From the NCBI GenBank assembly GCA_030037775.1, contig JASHQB010000237.1, positions 1-51,801 of the forward strand: a stretch of DNA of 51,801 nt. The letters are read 5' to 3'. This DNA comes from Candidatus Acidiferrales bacterium (lineage in GTDB: Bacteria > Acidobacteriota > Terriglobia > Acidiferrales > UBA7541). Each line of letters starts with the position of its first letter. Position 1 is the first letter of the stretch. The translations under genes and the position numbers were made by a program. The notes under the pieces were generated by a model. That model searched no databases, was not told the origin of the DNA, and saw only the letters and a program-made list of their open reading frames with translations. Shown here piece by piece: positions 41,574 to 50,335 of the stretch.

Positions 41574-42831
41574 CGTCAGAAGGCTTGAGCGTCTTGTCGT
41601 AAATCCACAAACACAGCGCGGTCAGCGAGCCAATTCCCGTCATCGCCCACCAAGCACGCTCTGGATGGTGCACGACCTCGCCGAAATGGTGCAGAAAGCT
41701 GCCCATAACCGGACCGCCTACCAGCGAGCCCACGCCAATAGGCACAAAAGCGAAGCCCATGTATGTGCCCTGCTGCCCCGGAGGGGCAAGGTTCGAGACG
41801 TATTCGTAGTATCGAGGCGAAAGCGTCATTTCGCCCAGAGCAACAACAAACACCGTGACGACGGCCCCGCCAATCGTCGGATGGAACGCCAAGATGAGCC
41901 AAGCAAGTGCGCTGATCACCGTTCCAATCGTAATCGCGCGGAACGGGCGTATCTTCTGCGTCAGATAGCTGACCAGAATCTGCAGACAGATCACCGACAA
42001 CCCATCCATCGTGATGATCAGCTCCACGTCCGCGTGAGGATTGATGTATCCGGTCACAAACAACGACAGGCCGATATAAACCTGCCAATAAACCACCCAA
42101 TAGCCGGAGAAAATAAGCAGAAACAGCATGAAACGGGGATTCGAAATAACTGTCCCCAAATTTCTCGCCGTCTGCGCAAGTGAAGTGATCTGCACTTCAC
42201 CGGGCTTTCGTGGCTCCTTGAAAAAAAGCAGGACAGCAAAAAACATCACGAATACGCACAGGGCGGAAATACGGAAAACGCTCTGCACGCCGATATAACG
42301 GTGCGCCAGTGATGCCACAAAAGGCCCTGCCGCTCCGCCGACGTTCACCAGCGTGTAGTAAATCGAGTAGCCGATGGAGCGCACGTTCTCTTTGGAGGTT
42401 CGCGCCGTCGTGCCCACCACTGCCGGCTTGACCATTGAAATTCCCAGCGCGGGCAGCATCAGAATCACCAGCACAATCCAGAAAAGCGGCACTGCGTTGC
42501 GCACTGGCCCCATCCAAGACGAGCCGATTGAGCCCAGCAGAAAGTACGAACATGTGAGAATCAGATATGCCGTGGAAAGCGCGCGTCGGAATCCAAGCCT
42601 GTCTGCTACCGCGCCGCCGACTATAGCCAGGAACCAAACCAATCCTCCAAAAATCCCCGAAAGGCTTGCCGTTTGCTCTGTGGGAAAGCCCAAGCTGGAG
42701 TGCAGGTAATTCGCAAGCGAGGCAAAGGCCCCATAGTAGGCAAGGCGCTCAAAAAGCTCCGTGACATTCGCGACCCAGAAAGCCGGCTCGAAGCCTTCGC
42801 GAATTTCTTTGATCCGCTCGTTGAAGGCCAA
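41566..42831 (-). CDS. Major facilitator, POT/PTR2-like peptide transporter
   Basis: The 421-residue protein has about twelve membrane segments. The N-terminal FWVANVTELFERLAYYG matches the first helix of the proton-dependent oligopeptide transporter (POT) family, where the ExxER motif couples protons; here it reads ELFER. The later PTR2 signatures are less strong, so a related MFS group is possible. It probably imports small peptides with protons. The gene ends inside the last codons of the TPR gene. Neighbouring M20 dipeptidase fits peptide use, though they are not an operon. Confidence 0.85.
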   Translation of the reverse strand: MAFNERIKEIREGFEPAFWVANVTELFERLAYYGAFASLANYLHSSLGFPTEQTASLSGIFGGLVWFLAIVGGAVADRLGFRRALSTAYLILTCSYFLLGSIGSSWMGPVRNAVPLFWIVLVILMLPALGISMVKPAVVGTTARTSKENVRSIGYSIYYTLVNVGGAAGPFVASLAHRYIGVQSVFRISALCVFVMFFAVLLFFKEPRKPGEVQITSLAQTARNLGTVISNPRFMLFLLIFSGYWVVYWQVYIGLSLFVTGYINPHADVELIITMDGLSVICLQILVSYLTQKIRPFRAITIGTVISALAWLILAFHPTIGGAVVTVFVVALGEMTLSPRYYEYVSNLAPPGQQGTYMGFAFVPIGVGSLVGGPVMGSFLHHFGEVVHHPERAWWAMTGIGSLTALCLWIYDKTLKPSDVN

Positions 42832-42912
42832 AGTGACGCCCTCCGCCGACCACGACTTACGGCAACCGCGCGTGATTGTAACGAAAGTTGCCCAAATCTC
42901 ACCGTTCTTTTA

Positions 42913-43149
42913 TCAGCGCAGTACCCATACGCTTATCAAGCCTGCTAACAACAGGCAGCCGTGAATCCAACGGGGATAGCTTCGCTCTTGCGCAGAGATC
43001 GAGCTTCGTGGAAAGCAGAGCCGCCAAGCGCCAGAAACGGCAAGCAACGCAAATAGCGTCCAAAAGTACCAGCCGCGCCACATAAAACTGGGGACGGAGA
43101 GCAAAATGAGGAGGCCTCCAATCATCCGCACGAAAGCTGGCTTGGTCAT
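42913..43149 (-). CDS. Small two- to three-helix membrane protein
   Basis: The 78-residue protein has hydrophobic segments at about 9-22 (MIGGLLILLSVPSF), 25-40 (YFWTLFALLAVSGAW) and 62-76 (HGCLLLAGLISVWV). No family is recognised. Its ATG overlaps the stop of the 31-codon frame upstream (ATGA), a sign of translational coupling and of real coding. Confidence 0.55.
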   Translation of the reverse strand: MTKPAFVRMIGGLLILLSVPSFMWRGWYFWTLFALLAVSGAWRLCFPRSSISAQERSYPRWIHGCLLLAGLISVWVLR

Positions 43150-43241
43150 CCAGTGCGTTGTGCGAGGGGGGAAAAAATGTGGTACAGAGCCGATAGCAGA
43201 AGAAAGGTGGCAACGATGTTGACGTAGATCGTCTCTGCCAT
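43146..43241 (-). CDS. 31-residue membrane mini-protein
   Basis: The frame starts MAETIYVNIVATFLLLSALY and ends HIFSPLAQRTG. It is one hydrophobic helix followed by a short polar tail. Its TGA overlaps the ATG of the 78-residue membrane protein. The two may be a coupled pair or one gene split by a frameshift. No family recognised. Confidence 0.45.
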   Translation of the reverse strand: MAETIYVNIVATFLLLSALYHIFSPLAQRTG

Positions 43242-43382
43242 GCCGCACAGTATATGCGGAAACTGACTCGCCAGCTCGTGGCTTCGTTCCCAGCAATACG
43301 CAGCGTGTGCTAGAATCGCTGATTTGGCGAATCCAATTCACTCCGCTGGCAGTGGCTCCCGTCGCCGAAGGCGAACTCGATT

Positions 43383-44426
43383 ATGAAAGCGCTGCGCAAG
43401 ATGCGTCCGGAACAGGGCGCACAACTCGAATCCGTTTCTGTCCCCACGTTTGGCCCGCCTGATGTTCTGGTCCGCGTTCGCTCGGCTTCGATCTGCGGCA
43501 CGGACCTGCACATTTATCACTGGGACAAATGGTCGGCCTCGCGCATTCGCCCCCCGATGACCTTTGGCCACGAATTCTGCGGCACCGTGGAAAAAGTCGG
43601 CGCAGAAGTGGAATCGCTCAAGCCCGGCGATTTCGTCAGCGCGGAAATGCATGTGAATTGCGGCCATTGTCGCGCCTGCCGCGCGGGCCAGCCCCATCTC
43701 TGCCGCTTGGTCAAAATCATCGGCATCGACGCGGATGGCTGCTTCGCCGAATTTGTGCGCATTCCGGCGCGCAACATCTGGAAAATCGATCCCGCGATTC
43801 CTGAGCACTACGCGGCCATTCTCGACCCATTGGGTAATGCGGTTCATACCGTCCTCGCCGGCGAAATCGCGGGCCAGACCGTCGCCGTCACCGGCTGTGG
43901 GCCGATTGGCCTCATGTCTATCGCGGTCGCGCGCGCCTGCGGCTGCTCGACGATTTTTGCCACGGAACTGAACCCGCACCGGCGCGCCCTAGCCAAGCAG
44001 ATGGGCGCCGACGAGGTTTTCGACCCGCACACGAACGACCCGGTCGCAAGCGTGTTGGAAGCCACGGACCAGGACGGAGTGGACGTCCTCCTGGAAATGA
44101 GCGGCAACTCCGCCGGAATTCGCCAGGGCTTCCAGATGCTGCGCCAGGGCGGCCGCGCTTCGCTGCTGGGAATTCCCAGCGAGCCAGTAAGGCTCGACCT
44201 GGTGAGCGACGTAATCTTCAAAGGTGCACTCGTCCAGGGAATTTACGGCCGCAAGATGTTTGAGACATGGGAACAGATGACTTCGCTGCTCAAAGCCGGT
44301 CGCCTCAATCTTGAGCCTCTCTTCAGCGAGCGCCTCCCGCTCGACCGCTTCGCCGAAGCATTCAAACTTCTTGAAACCGGCCAGGCCGGCAAGATCCTTT
44401 TCTACCCAAACGGCGTCAGGAAGTAG
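43383..44426 (+). CDS. tdh: L-threonine 3-dehydrogenase
   Basis: The 347-residue medium-chain zinc dehydrogenase has the catalytic zinc ligands Cys38 (SICGTDLHIYHWD) and FGHEF. The structural zinc cysteines are in NCGHCRACRAGQPHLC, and the NAD site is VTGCGPIGLMSIA. The start MKALRKMRPEQG and the IYHWD segment are typical of Tdh. It oxidises threonine to 2-amino-3-ketobutyrate. The partner ligase gene kbl follows 137 bp later. An overlapping minus-strand frame is a shadow. Confidence 0.95.
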   Translation: MKALRKMRPEQGAQLESVSVPTFGPPDVLVRVRSASICGTDLHIYHWDKWSASRIRPPMTFGHEFCGTVEKVGAEVESLKPGDFVSAEMHVNCGHCRACRAGQPHLCRLVKIIGIDADGCFAEFVRIPARNIWKIDPAIPEHYAAILDPLGNAVHTVLAGEIAGQTVAVTGCGPIGLMSIAVARACGCSTIFATELNPHRRALAKQMGADEVFDPHTNDPVASVLEATDQDGVDVLLEMSGNSAGIRQGFQMLRQGGRASLLGIPSEPVRLDLVSDVIFKGALVQGIYGRKMFETWEQMTSLLKAGRLNLEPLFSERLPLDRFAEAFKLLETGQAGKILFYPNGVRK

Positions 44427-44513
44427 CATAACGCCCGTTTCTCGCTGCTAGCCTTCCTCAATCATCCTTTTCAAATAGTTCGGAGCGTGGTTCCTTCGGC
44501 CCGCTCCGTGTCC

Positions 44514-44519
44514 TATAAT
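44514..44519 (+). promoter_or_regulatory. TATAAT -10 box before kbl
   Basis: A perfect TATAAT lies 45 nt before the kbl ATG, right after a GGAGCG/CGCTCC hairpin (44482-44507). The -35 (TTCCTT region) is weak. The hairpin may end the tdh message or attenuate, with the box giving kbl its own start. Confidence 0.4.
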
Positions 44520-44563
44520 GTTGGGTTGCGCTGCTCAGTTCTCTTATCCTCTCAGGAGGAATT

Positions 44564-45778
44564 ATGGCCACACCTTCGCCCATCATGTCCACGCGGCCTC
44601 AGACGCAGTATCTGCACGACGCGATGGAAGACCTGAAAACCCAGCATCTCCATTTTCGTTTGCGCATTCTGGAAGGCGAGCAGAAGCCCATCGCCACAGT
44701 GGACGGCAAAGAAGTCATCAATCTCAGCTCGAACAATTATCTTGGCCTCACCACCCACCCCAAGCTCCGCCGCGCGGCCATCGACGCCATTCGCAAATAC
44801 GGAGTCGGCTCTGGCGCCGTCCGCAGCATCGTCGGCACCATGAAAATTCATATGGAGCTCGAAGAGCAGATCGCGCGCTTCAAAGGAACGGAAGCCTGTG
44901 TCGTTTTTCAGTCCGGGTTCACCGCCAATTCCGGCACCGTTTCCGCCATCCTTGGCAAGGAAGACTTGATTATCTCCGATGAATTGAATCATGCGTCGAT
45001 CATCGACGGCTGCCGGCTTTCCAAGGCCACCATCAAGGTTTTCAAGCACAAGGATCTCGGCGACTGCGAACGCATTCTTCTCGAAACGAAAGAATGGACC
45101 GGCCACAAGCTGCTCATTACCGACGGCGTGTTTTCGATGGAAGGAGACATCGCCCCGCTCCCGCAATTGTGCGACCTGGCCGAAAAATACAATTGCATCA
45201 TGATGGTCGACGACGCGCATTCCTCCGGCGTGCTCGGACGAAATGGCCGTGGAACCGTCGATCATCTGGGATGCCACGGCCGCGTCGATATTCAAGTGGG
45301 CACCCTCAGTAAGGCTATCGGCTCCATCGGAGGCTACGTCTGCGGTTCGCGCGACCTCATCGATTTCCTCTATCACCGCGGCCGCCCATTCCTGTTTTCC
45401 ACCTCCCATCCTCCTTCGGTCACTGCGACGTGCCAGGCGGCTTTCGAATTGCTCGATTCCGAAGCGGGCGAAAAACTGATCAAGCGGCTGTGGAGCAACA
45501 CCAAATTCTTCAAGCGCCGCCTGAAGCGGCTGGGATTCGACACCGGCAAGAGCGAAACTCCGATCACTCCGATTATGGTCGGTGAAGCGGCGAAAGCATT
45601 TGAGTTTTCGCGCCAGCTTTTTGATGAAGGGCTGCTGGCGCTGGCCATTGGCTATCCGACCGTTCCCGAAGGAAAAGCTCGTCTACGGACCATCGTGACG
45701 GCGACGCATAAGCGCGCTGATCTCGAGCGCGCAATCGAGATTTTCGAGCGAGTGGGGAAGAAACTGGAAGTAATTTAG
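44564..45778 (+). CDS. kbl: 2-amino-3-ketobutyrate CoA ligase (glycine C-acetyltransferase)
   Basis: The 404-residue alpha-oxoamine synthase has the PLP lysine in QVGTLSKAIGSIGG, the Asp of VDDAHSSGVLGRNGRG, and the substrate segment SSNNYLGLTTHPKL. It splits 2-amino-3-ketobutyrate with CoA to glycine and acetyl-CoA. It is the second step after tdh, so the pair degrades threonine to glycine. The ribosome site is CAGGAGGA. Confidence 0.94.
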   Translation: MATPSPIMSTRPQTQYLHDAMEDLKTQHLHFRLRILEGEQKPIATVDGKEVINLSSNNYLGLTTHPKLRRAAIDAIRKYGVGSGAVRSIVGTMKIHMELEEQIARFKGTEACVVFQSGFTANSGTVSAILGKEDLIISDELNHASIIDGCRLSKATIKVFKHKDLGDCERILLETKEWTGHKLLITDGVFSMEGDIAPLPQLCDLAEKYNCIMMVDDAHSSGVLGRNGRGTVDHLGCHGRVDIQVGTLSKAIGSIGGYVCGSRDLIDFLYHRGRPFLFSTSHPPSVTATCQAAFELLDSEAGEKLIKRLWSNTKFFKRRLKRLGFDTGKSETPITPIMVGEAAKAFEFSRQLFDEGLLALAIGYPTVPEGKARLRTIVTATHKRADLERAIEIFERVGKKLEVI

Positions 45779-45898
45779 CGCGCACTTGCGCCGTGCATCC
45801 TGCGGGGGGCCCCGGGCCGTTTTACTCTGCGCGTGGATTGTGTCATGATGAGTTTCTCGGCTCGCCCGCTTCCGATTCACAGAATCATAAGGACCGTC

Positions 45899-46099
45899 AT
45901 GGATCCCGCAAAGAAGCAAAACTTCGGTGAGCGATCAGCGACCGCGTCCCGTCCGGCCAAGGGAAAGCCCGAAGAACAAAGCAAGCAGGAGGCGAATGAC
46001 TCGGTCGACGAAGCCTCGCGCGAGTCGTTTCCCGCGAGCGATGCACCCGCGTGGTCAGTTCCCCCAAAGCGCCGGAAACGCCATCAGGAACGTAGATAA
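45899..46099 (+). CDS. Small conserved acidic/basic protein with DEASRESFPASDAPAW motif
   Basis: The 66-residue soluble protein (ATG 45899) is largely disordered: a Lys/Gln/Glu-rich first half, then DSVDEASRESFPASDAPAW and a basic tail PPKRRKRHQERR. The DEAxxESFPASDxPAW motif recurs in small bacterial proteins of unknown function. No ribosome site stands out, so an earlier start at 45833 is possible. Confidence 0.6.
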   Translation: MDPAKKQNFGERSATASRPAKGKPEEQSKQEANDSVDEASRESFPASDAPAWSVPPKRRKRHQERR

Positions 46100-46351
46100 G
46101 GTCTTCGTTTAGTGGAAAATACGTCTCCCGCTACCGGCGCGCGTCGATTTCTCCGTTACGCCCTCGCGCGACCTCCGCGAATCCGTGGAGTGCGAGTTTC
46201 TTACGCGCGTCCGCCACTGCAACCCACTGTTAACTCTTTATCTATGCATACGCGCAGATAGTACTTTCAAGTCCACATAAATAAGCCAAAATGAGTACTA
46301 GAACTCCCTGCCTTGAGGGGTTTACTCGGCAGCGAGAAACGGGGTAAGTCC

Positions 46352-47875
46352 ATGAGTGAAAGACGACGTCTGCGTAGCCTTGCGACGGCCATTGCAATTC
46401 TTTTTTCCCTGGCCGGTTGCAGCAGTGTTTCCTTTACACAGTCAACTGGCGGCAGCGGCACCGGCACCAGCCCCTTGATTCTGACGCTTCACGATGCAGC
46501 TCCTAACCCTCCGGCCGGCGTGACCGTCACTTCATTCGAGGTCACCATTACCGGCGCGGTTCTTGAGCCCGGCGATATCTCTATTCTCTCGACTCCCGAG
46601 ACCATCGAGCTCACGCAACTGCAGACCAATTCAGTTTTCCTGAGCACCACCCAAGTTCCCGCGGGAACCTACACCGGCCTCACCATCACCTATTCGAATC
46701 CCCAATTCACCATCATCAACAACAGCGGAGCAGCCGTAACCACGCCGACGGGACAATGCGCTGCCGGCGCATCTTGTCCGGTCACCAATCCGACCGTCAC
46801 CACGCTGACGGAAACATTGTCCAGCACGTCTACGGCGCCGTTTCCGTCGCTGACCACTACTACGGCAAATCAAACCTTGCTCGAGTTCGACGTCAATTTG
46901 AACGACGTGGTTCAGTCCGACCTTTCCCTTGATTTCAGCCAGTCGGGAGCGGTCACCATCAATCAAACTACCAACGGCACCGGGCAACTGAGCACCATCG
47001 ACACCCTGAACGTAGCCGGCGAGGTCACCTCGGTCGATGCCAGCGCCGACACATTCATCATTACGCCGACGCAAGGGCAAGCCATCACCGTTACCACCAG
47101 CAGCACCGGGACCGCTCCGACGGTTTTTGAATTTGCGCGCGCCAATTGCACAGCCAATAACTTTACGTGCATCGCCACCGGCCAAATCGTGGATGTGGCC
47201 CTCGACCTCCAAAGTGACGGCATGACGTTCGACGCCGCGGAAGTGGATTTTGACGACGCCGCCAATACGCAGCAGGTTAGCGGCACCATCGTCGGCCAGG
47301 CCGGGACTCCACCTACGAGCGTCCTAATCGTGGTGCACAATACGATCCCTGCGGTCACCAGCCTTCCTCCGGGCTCTGGGGTTATCGTCACCATCGGTAG
47401 CGGAGCCTCATACGTCATCAACAGTGGGTCGTTTATTTTACCCACTGGCTTGAGCTTTGCCTCCACCTCGGATGTCATCATCGGCCAGGAAGTGGAAGCT
47501 CGCGTGGCATCCACGAGCAGTATCTCGAATGGCGCTTTCACCACCGATCGTCTCGCGCTGGAGCAAACGCAACTCCAAGCCACCGTGAGTCAGATCGATT
47601 CGCAAGTCCAGCCGTATCCGTACTTCGTTCTGAGTCCATTGCCGGCGCTGCTCAGTGCGGCTCCCGTGAATGCAGTCACACAACTTGAAGTCGTAGACAC
47701 CAGCTCAAATCAGCCCGCCGGAACCGTATATCAAGAGTTTTCAACAGACAGTATCAGCGGTCTTACGGTTGGCCAGTCTCTCACTGCCGGCGGGTTCTTG
47801 TTCAATACAACTGCCTCAGTGGGCTCGCCATCGATCATTGCCACCATTGTCCGCGGAGAAGTACCGGGGACGTAG
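46352..47875 (+). CDS. DUF4382/DUF5666-type lipoprotein, paralog
   Basis: The 507-residue protein has a lipobox LAGCSS (Cys about 22), so it is a lipoprotein. It has the same order as the one at 18531: a DUF4382-like beta-sandwich with TQVPAGTYTGLTITYSNPQFT, then DUF5666-like repeats (NVAGEVTSVDASADTFIITP) and the same ending (VTQLEVVDTSS ... GGFLFNTTAS). The two share diagnostic blocks in the same order. A pair of AGTACT hexamers (46260-46265 and 46294-46299) lies upstream and may be operator sites. A strong terminator follows. Confidence 0.82.
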   Translation: MSERRRLRSLATAIAILFSLAGCSSVSFTQSTGGSGTGTSPLILTLHDAAPNPPAGVTVTSFEVTITGAVLEPGDISILSTPETIELTQLQTNSVFLSTTQVPAGTYTGLTITYSNPQFTIINNSGAAVTTPTGQCAAGASCPVTNPTVTTLTETLSSTSTAPFPSLTTTTANQTLLEFDVNLNDVVQSDLSLDFSQSGAVTINQTTNGTGQLSTIDTLNVAGEVTSVDASADTFIITPTQGQAITVTTSSTGTAPTVFEFARANCTANNFTCIATGQIVDVALDLQSDGMTFDAAEVDFDDAANTQQVSGTIVGQAGTPPTSVLIVVHNTIPAVTSLPPGSGVIVTIGSGASYVINSGSFILPTGLSFASTSDVIIGQEVEARVASTSSISNGAFTTDRLALEQTQLQATVSQIDSQVQPYPYFVLSPLPALLSAAPVNAVTQLEVVDTSSNQPAGTVYQEFSTDSISGLTVGQSLTAGGFLFNTTASVGSPSIIATIVRGEVPGT

Positions 47876-47896
47876 GAATCGACTACCAGAAAAAAC

Positions 47897-47931
47897 AAAA
47901 GGCCGGGACAAACTTCCCGGCCTTTTTCTTT
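47897..47931. terminator. Bidirectional rho-independent terminator
   Basis: GGCCGGGA and TCCCGGCC form a perfect 8-bp stem with a 6-nt loop (47901-47922), followed by T5CTTTT on the plus strand and preceded by an A-rich run for the minus strand. It separates the convergent lipoprotein and anti-sigma genes. Confidence 0.92.
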
Positions 47932-47959
47932 TGCAAAAGAAGTGCGCGAGAGTCGAGTC

Positions 47960-49591
47960 TTACGCTGCCACCGGCGAAGCCACAACCGCCGTGCGCCGCA
48001 AATGCCCATAGACGGCCATGGCGATAGCTCCTAAGCCCCACCATAGCACGATGACGTGTACGAAAAATCCGACGTGATAAGGCACCATTTCAAGCCCATG
48101 CACAATGGCCAAACCCAAAGCCAGACGCCCCACCAGCGCACCCGTTCCCACCGCCGGCCCCAGTAAAATTTCTCCGAGCCAGCTGGCAACAAATATCTGC
48201 GCCGCATAGACGGCCACAAGCCATGTGAGAACCGTGGGAATGGCAATGCCGATCCCGACGACGGTGATGCAAACAAGCGCCGCCACAATCGGCGTTGCAA
48301 CAAAGAGAAGCACGCCAAATCCCAGCGACGGCAGCACGTTCTTGCTCGCGCGCAGCGCATCTCCGAAGAACCTTGGCATAAGAAGCAGCAGGACGAGCCC
48401 GAACAGGAATGCTGCGCCCCAAAACTCTGCCCGATGCCAATAAAACTTCCAGTTCGAGTAATCCGGTCCCTCTTTGCGATGTGTGAACGCCACCGGGCTT
48501 GCCAATTTTGCCGCAGGATCAACCTCGGCCTCATGGCGTCCGGTGTACGCAACTGCCCCTCGGATGTTCGCATCCGGACCGATGTGCAGGTCATCGGCCC
48601 TCACTCGAATCCCGTCGCCAACCGCTCCATCGATCGTTGCATCGCCTAATGCCGCCGTAATATCGCGCCCAATGTTTCCGGAAATGATGGCGTCGTCGCC
48701 GGCCAGCGTCAAACTCCCCCCGATCCTGCCCTTTGACCCCATCTCGAAGTCCTGGCATGCTGCCAGCACGTTTTTCTCGACGCTTCCGTTGATGGATTCT
48801 GTCTGCGCGTACTCGCGAATGTTCCCATCCACTTGCCCGTTGATTCGTACTTCACGCGCCATCGCAATGACGTCTCCGGTGACGTGCCCGTCCACCTCCA
48901 CCTCATTGCTCCACACGAACAAATCGCCATTCACGGTGCCTTCGATGCGCGTGAAATTTGCGAACACGAACAGGTCCGTATGGATCGTCTGCCCTGCCGG
49001 CAGCGTATAGCTCAGGTGGCTTCCATGAACCACCTCACCGGCGTATGCCGCAGGCGTCATGAACAGCAAGGCGAGGAGCAACGCAACCGGGCCAAAGATC
49101 GTTAGCATCATCCCCACCGCCGCGCTGCGCCCCCAGATCCGTCGCAGCAGGACCAAAGCGAGAATGCCAAACACCACTGCTGCGAAGAAACTGAAGAGGC
49201 TGAGCACACTGGACCATCCTTTCCAGAATGCGCCGCTGAAAACAAGCATTGTCATCAGATTGCCTCCGCTAAATCCCGCCTGGTTGAGCTGATGCTCGAA
49301 AGGTTCAACGACTCCGTTCCACAGGGTAAGCACCCCCGCGATGGCCATGGCCAAAGCAGTCGCCCAGCCCCAGCGGACATTCGCGTGCCTCGCCGGCGCC
49401 ATGAACCGCGCTGGTACCGGGTCTTTTTCCTGCAAACTCTGCTCGAGCCACAGCGTTTCCTTTTTCAGCGATTCCAGCAGCACCCGGCATTCGCCGCACT
49501 CCGTCGTGTGCGCCAGGAGTTCGGAGGCTTGCGCGCGCTCCAGTTGGCCGTCGAGATACAGAAACGCGGTCATCTCGTCGAAGTGATTCAT
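47960..49591 (-). CDS. Anti-sigma factor fused to bactofilin-like polymer domain and membrane segments
   Basis: The 543-residue protein has a zinc-binding anti-sigma start (AHTTECGEC, the HxxxCxxC motif, about 27-35), membrane helices at about 75-95 and 140-185, then a beta-helix of short repeats like bactofilins/polymer-forming cytoskeletal proteins (EGTVNGDLFVWSNEVEVDG, then GDVIAMAREVRINGQVDGNI, about 215-345), and at least four more membrane helices. Its ATG overlaps the stop of the ECF sigma gene (4 bp). It is probably a membrane-bound regulator that holds the sigma factor and senses the envelope. The fusion is the unusual part. Confidence 0.8.
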   Translation of the reverse strand: MNHFDEMTAFLYLDGQLERAQASELLAHTTECGECRVLLESLKKETLWLEQSLQEKDPVPARFMAPARHANVRWGWATALAMAIAGVLTLWNGVVEPFEHQLNQAGFSGGNLMTMLVFSGAFWKGWSSVLSLFSFFAAVVFGILALVLLRRIWGRSAAVGMMLTIFGPVALLLALLFMTPAAYAGEVVHGSHLSYTLPAGQTIHTDLFVFANFTRIEGTVNGDLFVWSNEVEVDGHVTGDVIAMAREVRINGQVDGNIREYAQTESINGSVEKNVLAACQDFEMGSKGRIGGSLTLAGDDAIISGNIGRDITAALGDATIDGAVGDGIRVRADDLHIGPDANIRGAVAYTGRHEAEVDPAAKLASPVAFTHRKEGPDYSNWKFYWHRAEFWGAAFLFGLVLLLLMPRFFGDALRASKNVLPSLGFGVLLFVATPIVAALVCITVVGIGIAIPTVLTWLVAVYAAQIFVASWLGEILLGPAVGTGALVGRLALGLAIVHGLEMVPYHVGFFVHVIVLWWGLGAIAMAVYGHLRRTAVVASPVAA

Positions 49592-50205
49592 GCGTTGCTC
49601 CCAGCCGCCGAGCGCCGCAGGCCCTCGGCTCCTTGCTCAATCGCCCGGCGCAGTTGATGGCGCGCGCGCAGCAGCAGCACGCCCACAAATGCTCGGCGGA
49701 CGCCGAGCGTCTCGGCGATTTCGTCGTAACTCATGTCCGAATAATATCGCAGCGTCAGCGCCAGGCGCGTCCGGCTCGGCAATTGCTCCAGGGCCTTGCG
49801 GACATCTTCGCGTGACTTCTGCGCGATCAACTGCTCCAGTTGTCCGGGGTCGGGATGTTCCAGAGGCATTGTCTCGATGTCGCCGGTCTCCAAATCCTGG
49901 CGCACGCGTCGGCGGCGCAGCAAATCCCAGCAATGATTTGCGGCCACGCGATAGAGCCATGCGTTAAAGGGCCGCGACGCATCGTATTGGTCGAGCCTAC
50001 TGCGCACCTTCAGGAAAACCTCCGAAGTTGCGTCCTCCGCGTCTTCTCGCGAAGGCATCGCGCGGCGGCAGAAGCGGAAAACTCCCGGCGCGAATTGCGT
50101 ATAGATTTCCGCCCAGGCGTCGTGGCTGCCATCGCGCGCCTGGGCGACCAAGTCCGCCAGGCCTACGCGATTCTCGTCCGGCTTTGGGCTCCCCGCCGTC
50201 GTCAT
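49588..50205 (-). CDS. ECF RNA polymerase sigma factor
   Basis: The 205-residue protein has region 2 (YTQFAPGVFRFCRRAM ... EDATSEVFLKVRSRL, then FNAWLYRVAANHCWD) and region 4 (LEQLPSRTRLALTLRYYSDM, then YDEIAETLGVRRAFV). It directs polymerase to a stress or envelope regulon. It is coupled by a 4-bp overlap to the anti-sigma/bactofilin fusion. A TGTAAC/CGTAGA promoter (50211-50239) lies immediately upstream and suggests autoregulation. No ribosome site is visible before the ATG. Confidence 0.94.
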   Translation of the reverse strand: MTTAGSPKPDENRVGLADLVAQARDGSHDAWAEIYTQFAPGVFRFCRRAMPSREDAEDATSEVFLKVRSRLDQYDASRPFNAWLYRVAANHCWDLLRRRRVRQDLETGDIETMPLEHPDPGQLEQLIAQKSREDVRKALEQLPSRTRLALTLRYYSDMSYDEIAETLGVRRAFVGVLLLRARHQLRRAIEQGAEGLRRSAAGSNA

Positions 50206-50210
50206 ATTGT

Positions 50211-50239
50211 TCTACGCACCGTAATGGCAGTAAGTTACA
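50211..50239 (-). promoter_or_regulatory. ECF-type promoter of the sigma operon
   Basis: On the minus strand TGTAAC (50239-50234) is followed after 17 bp by CGTAGA (50216-50211), the -35 AAC type and -10 CGT type pattern of ECF promoters. It lies only 5 bp before the ATG, so the transcript would be leaderless or nearly so. Confidence 0.5.
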
Positions 50240-50335
50240 CCAAGGATGGCTCATTTGGCTCGCACGCCCTCGCCGCTCGGCAGCGGCACAAGCCGCCAAG
50301 GCGGTTATGCCCTCTCTTAGCAGCCCTGGCGCGCC

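Noticed and set aside
43338-43979. 213-codon minus-strand frame opposite tdh
   Set aside because: Shadow of the clear tdh gene on the plus strand.
44552-45409. 285-codon minus-strand frame opposite kbl
   Set aside because: Shadow of kbl, which has all motifs of its family.
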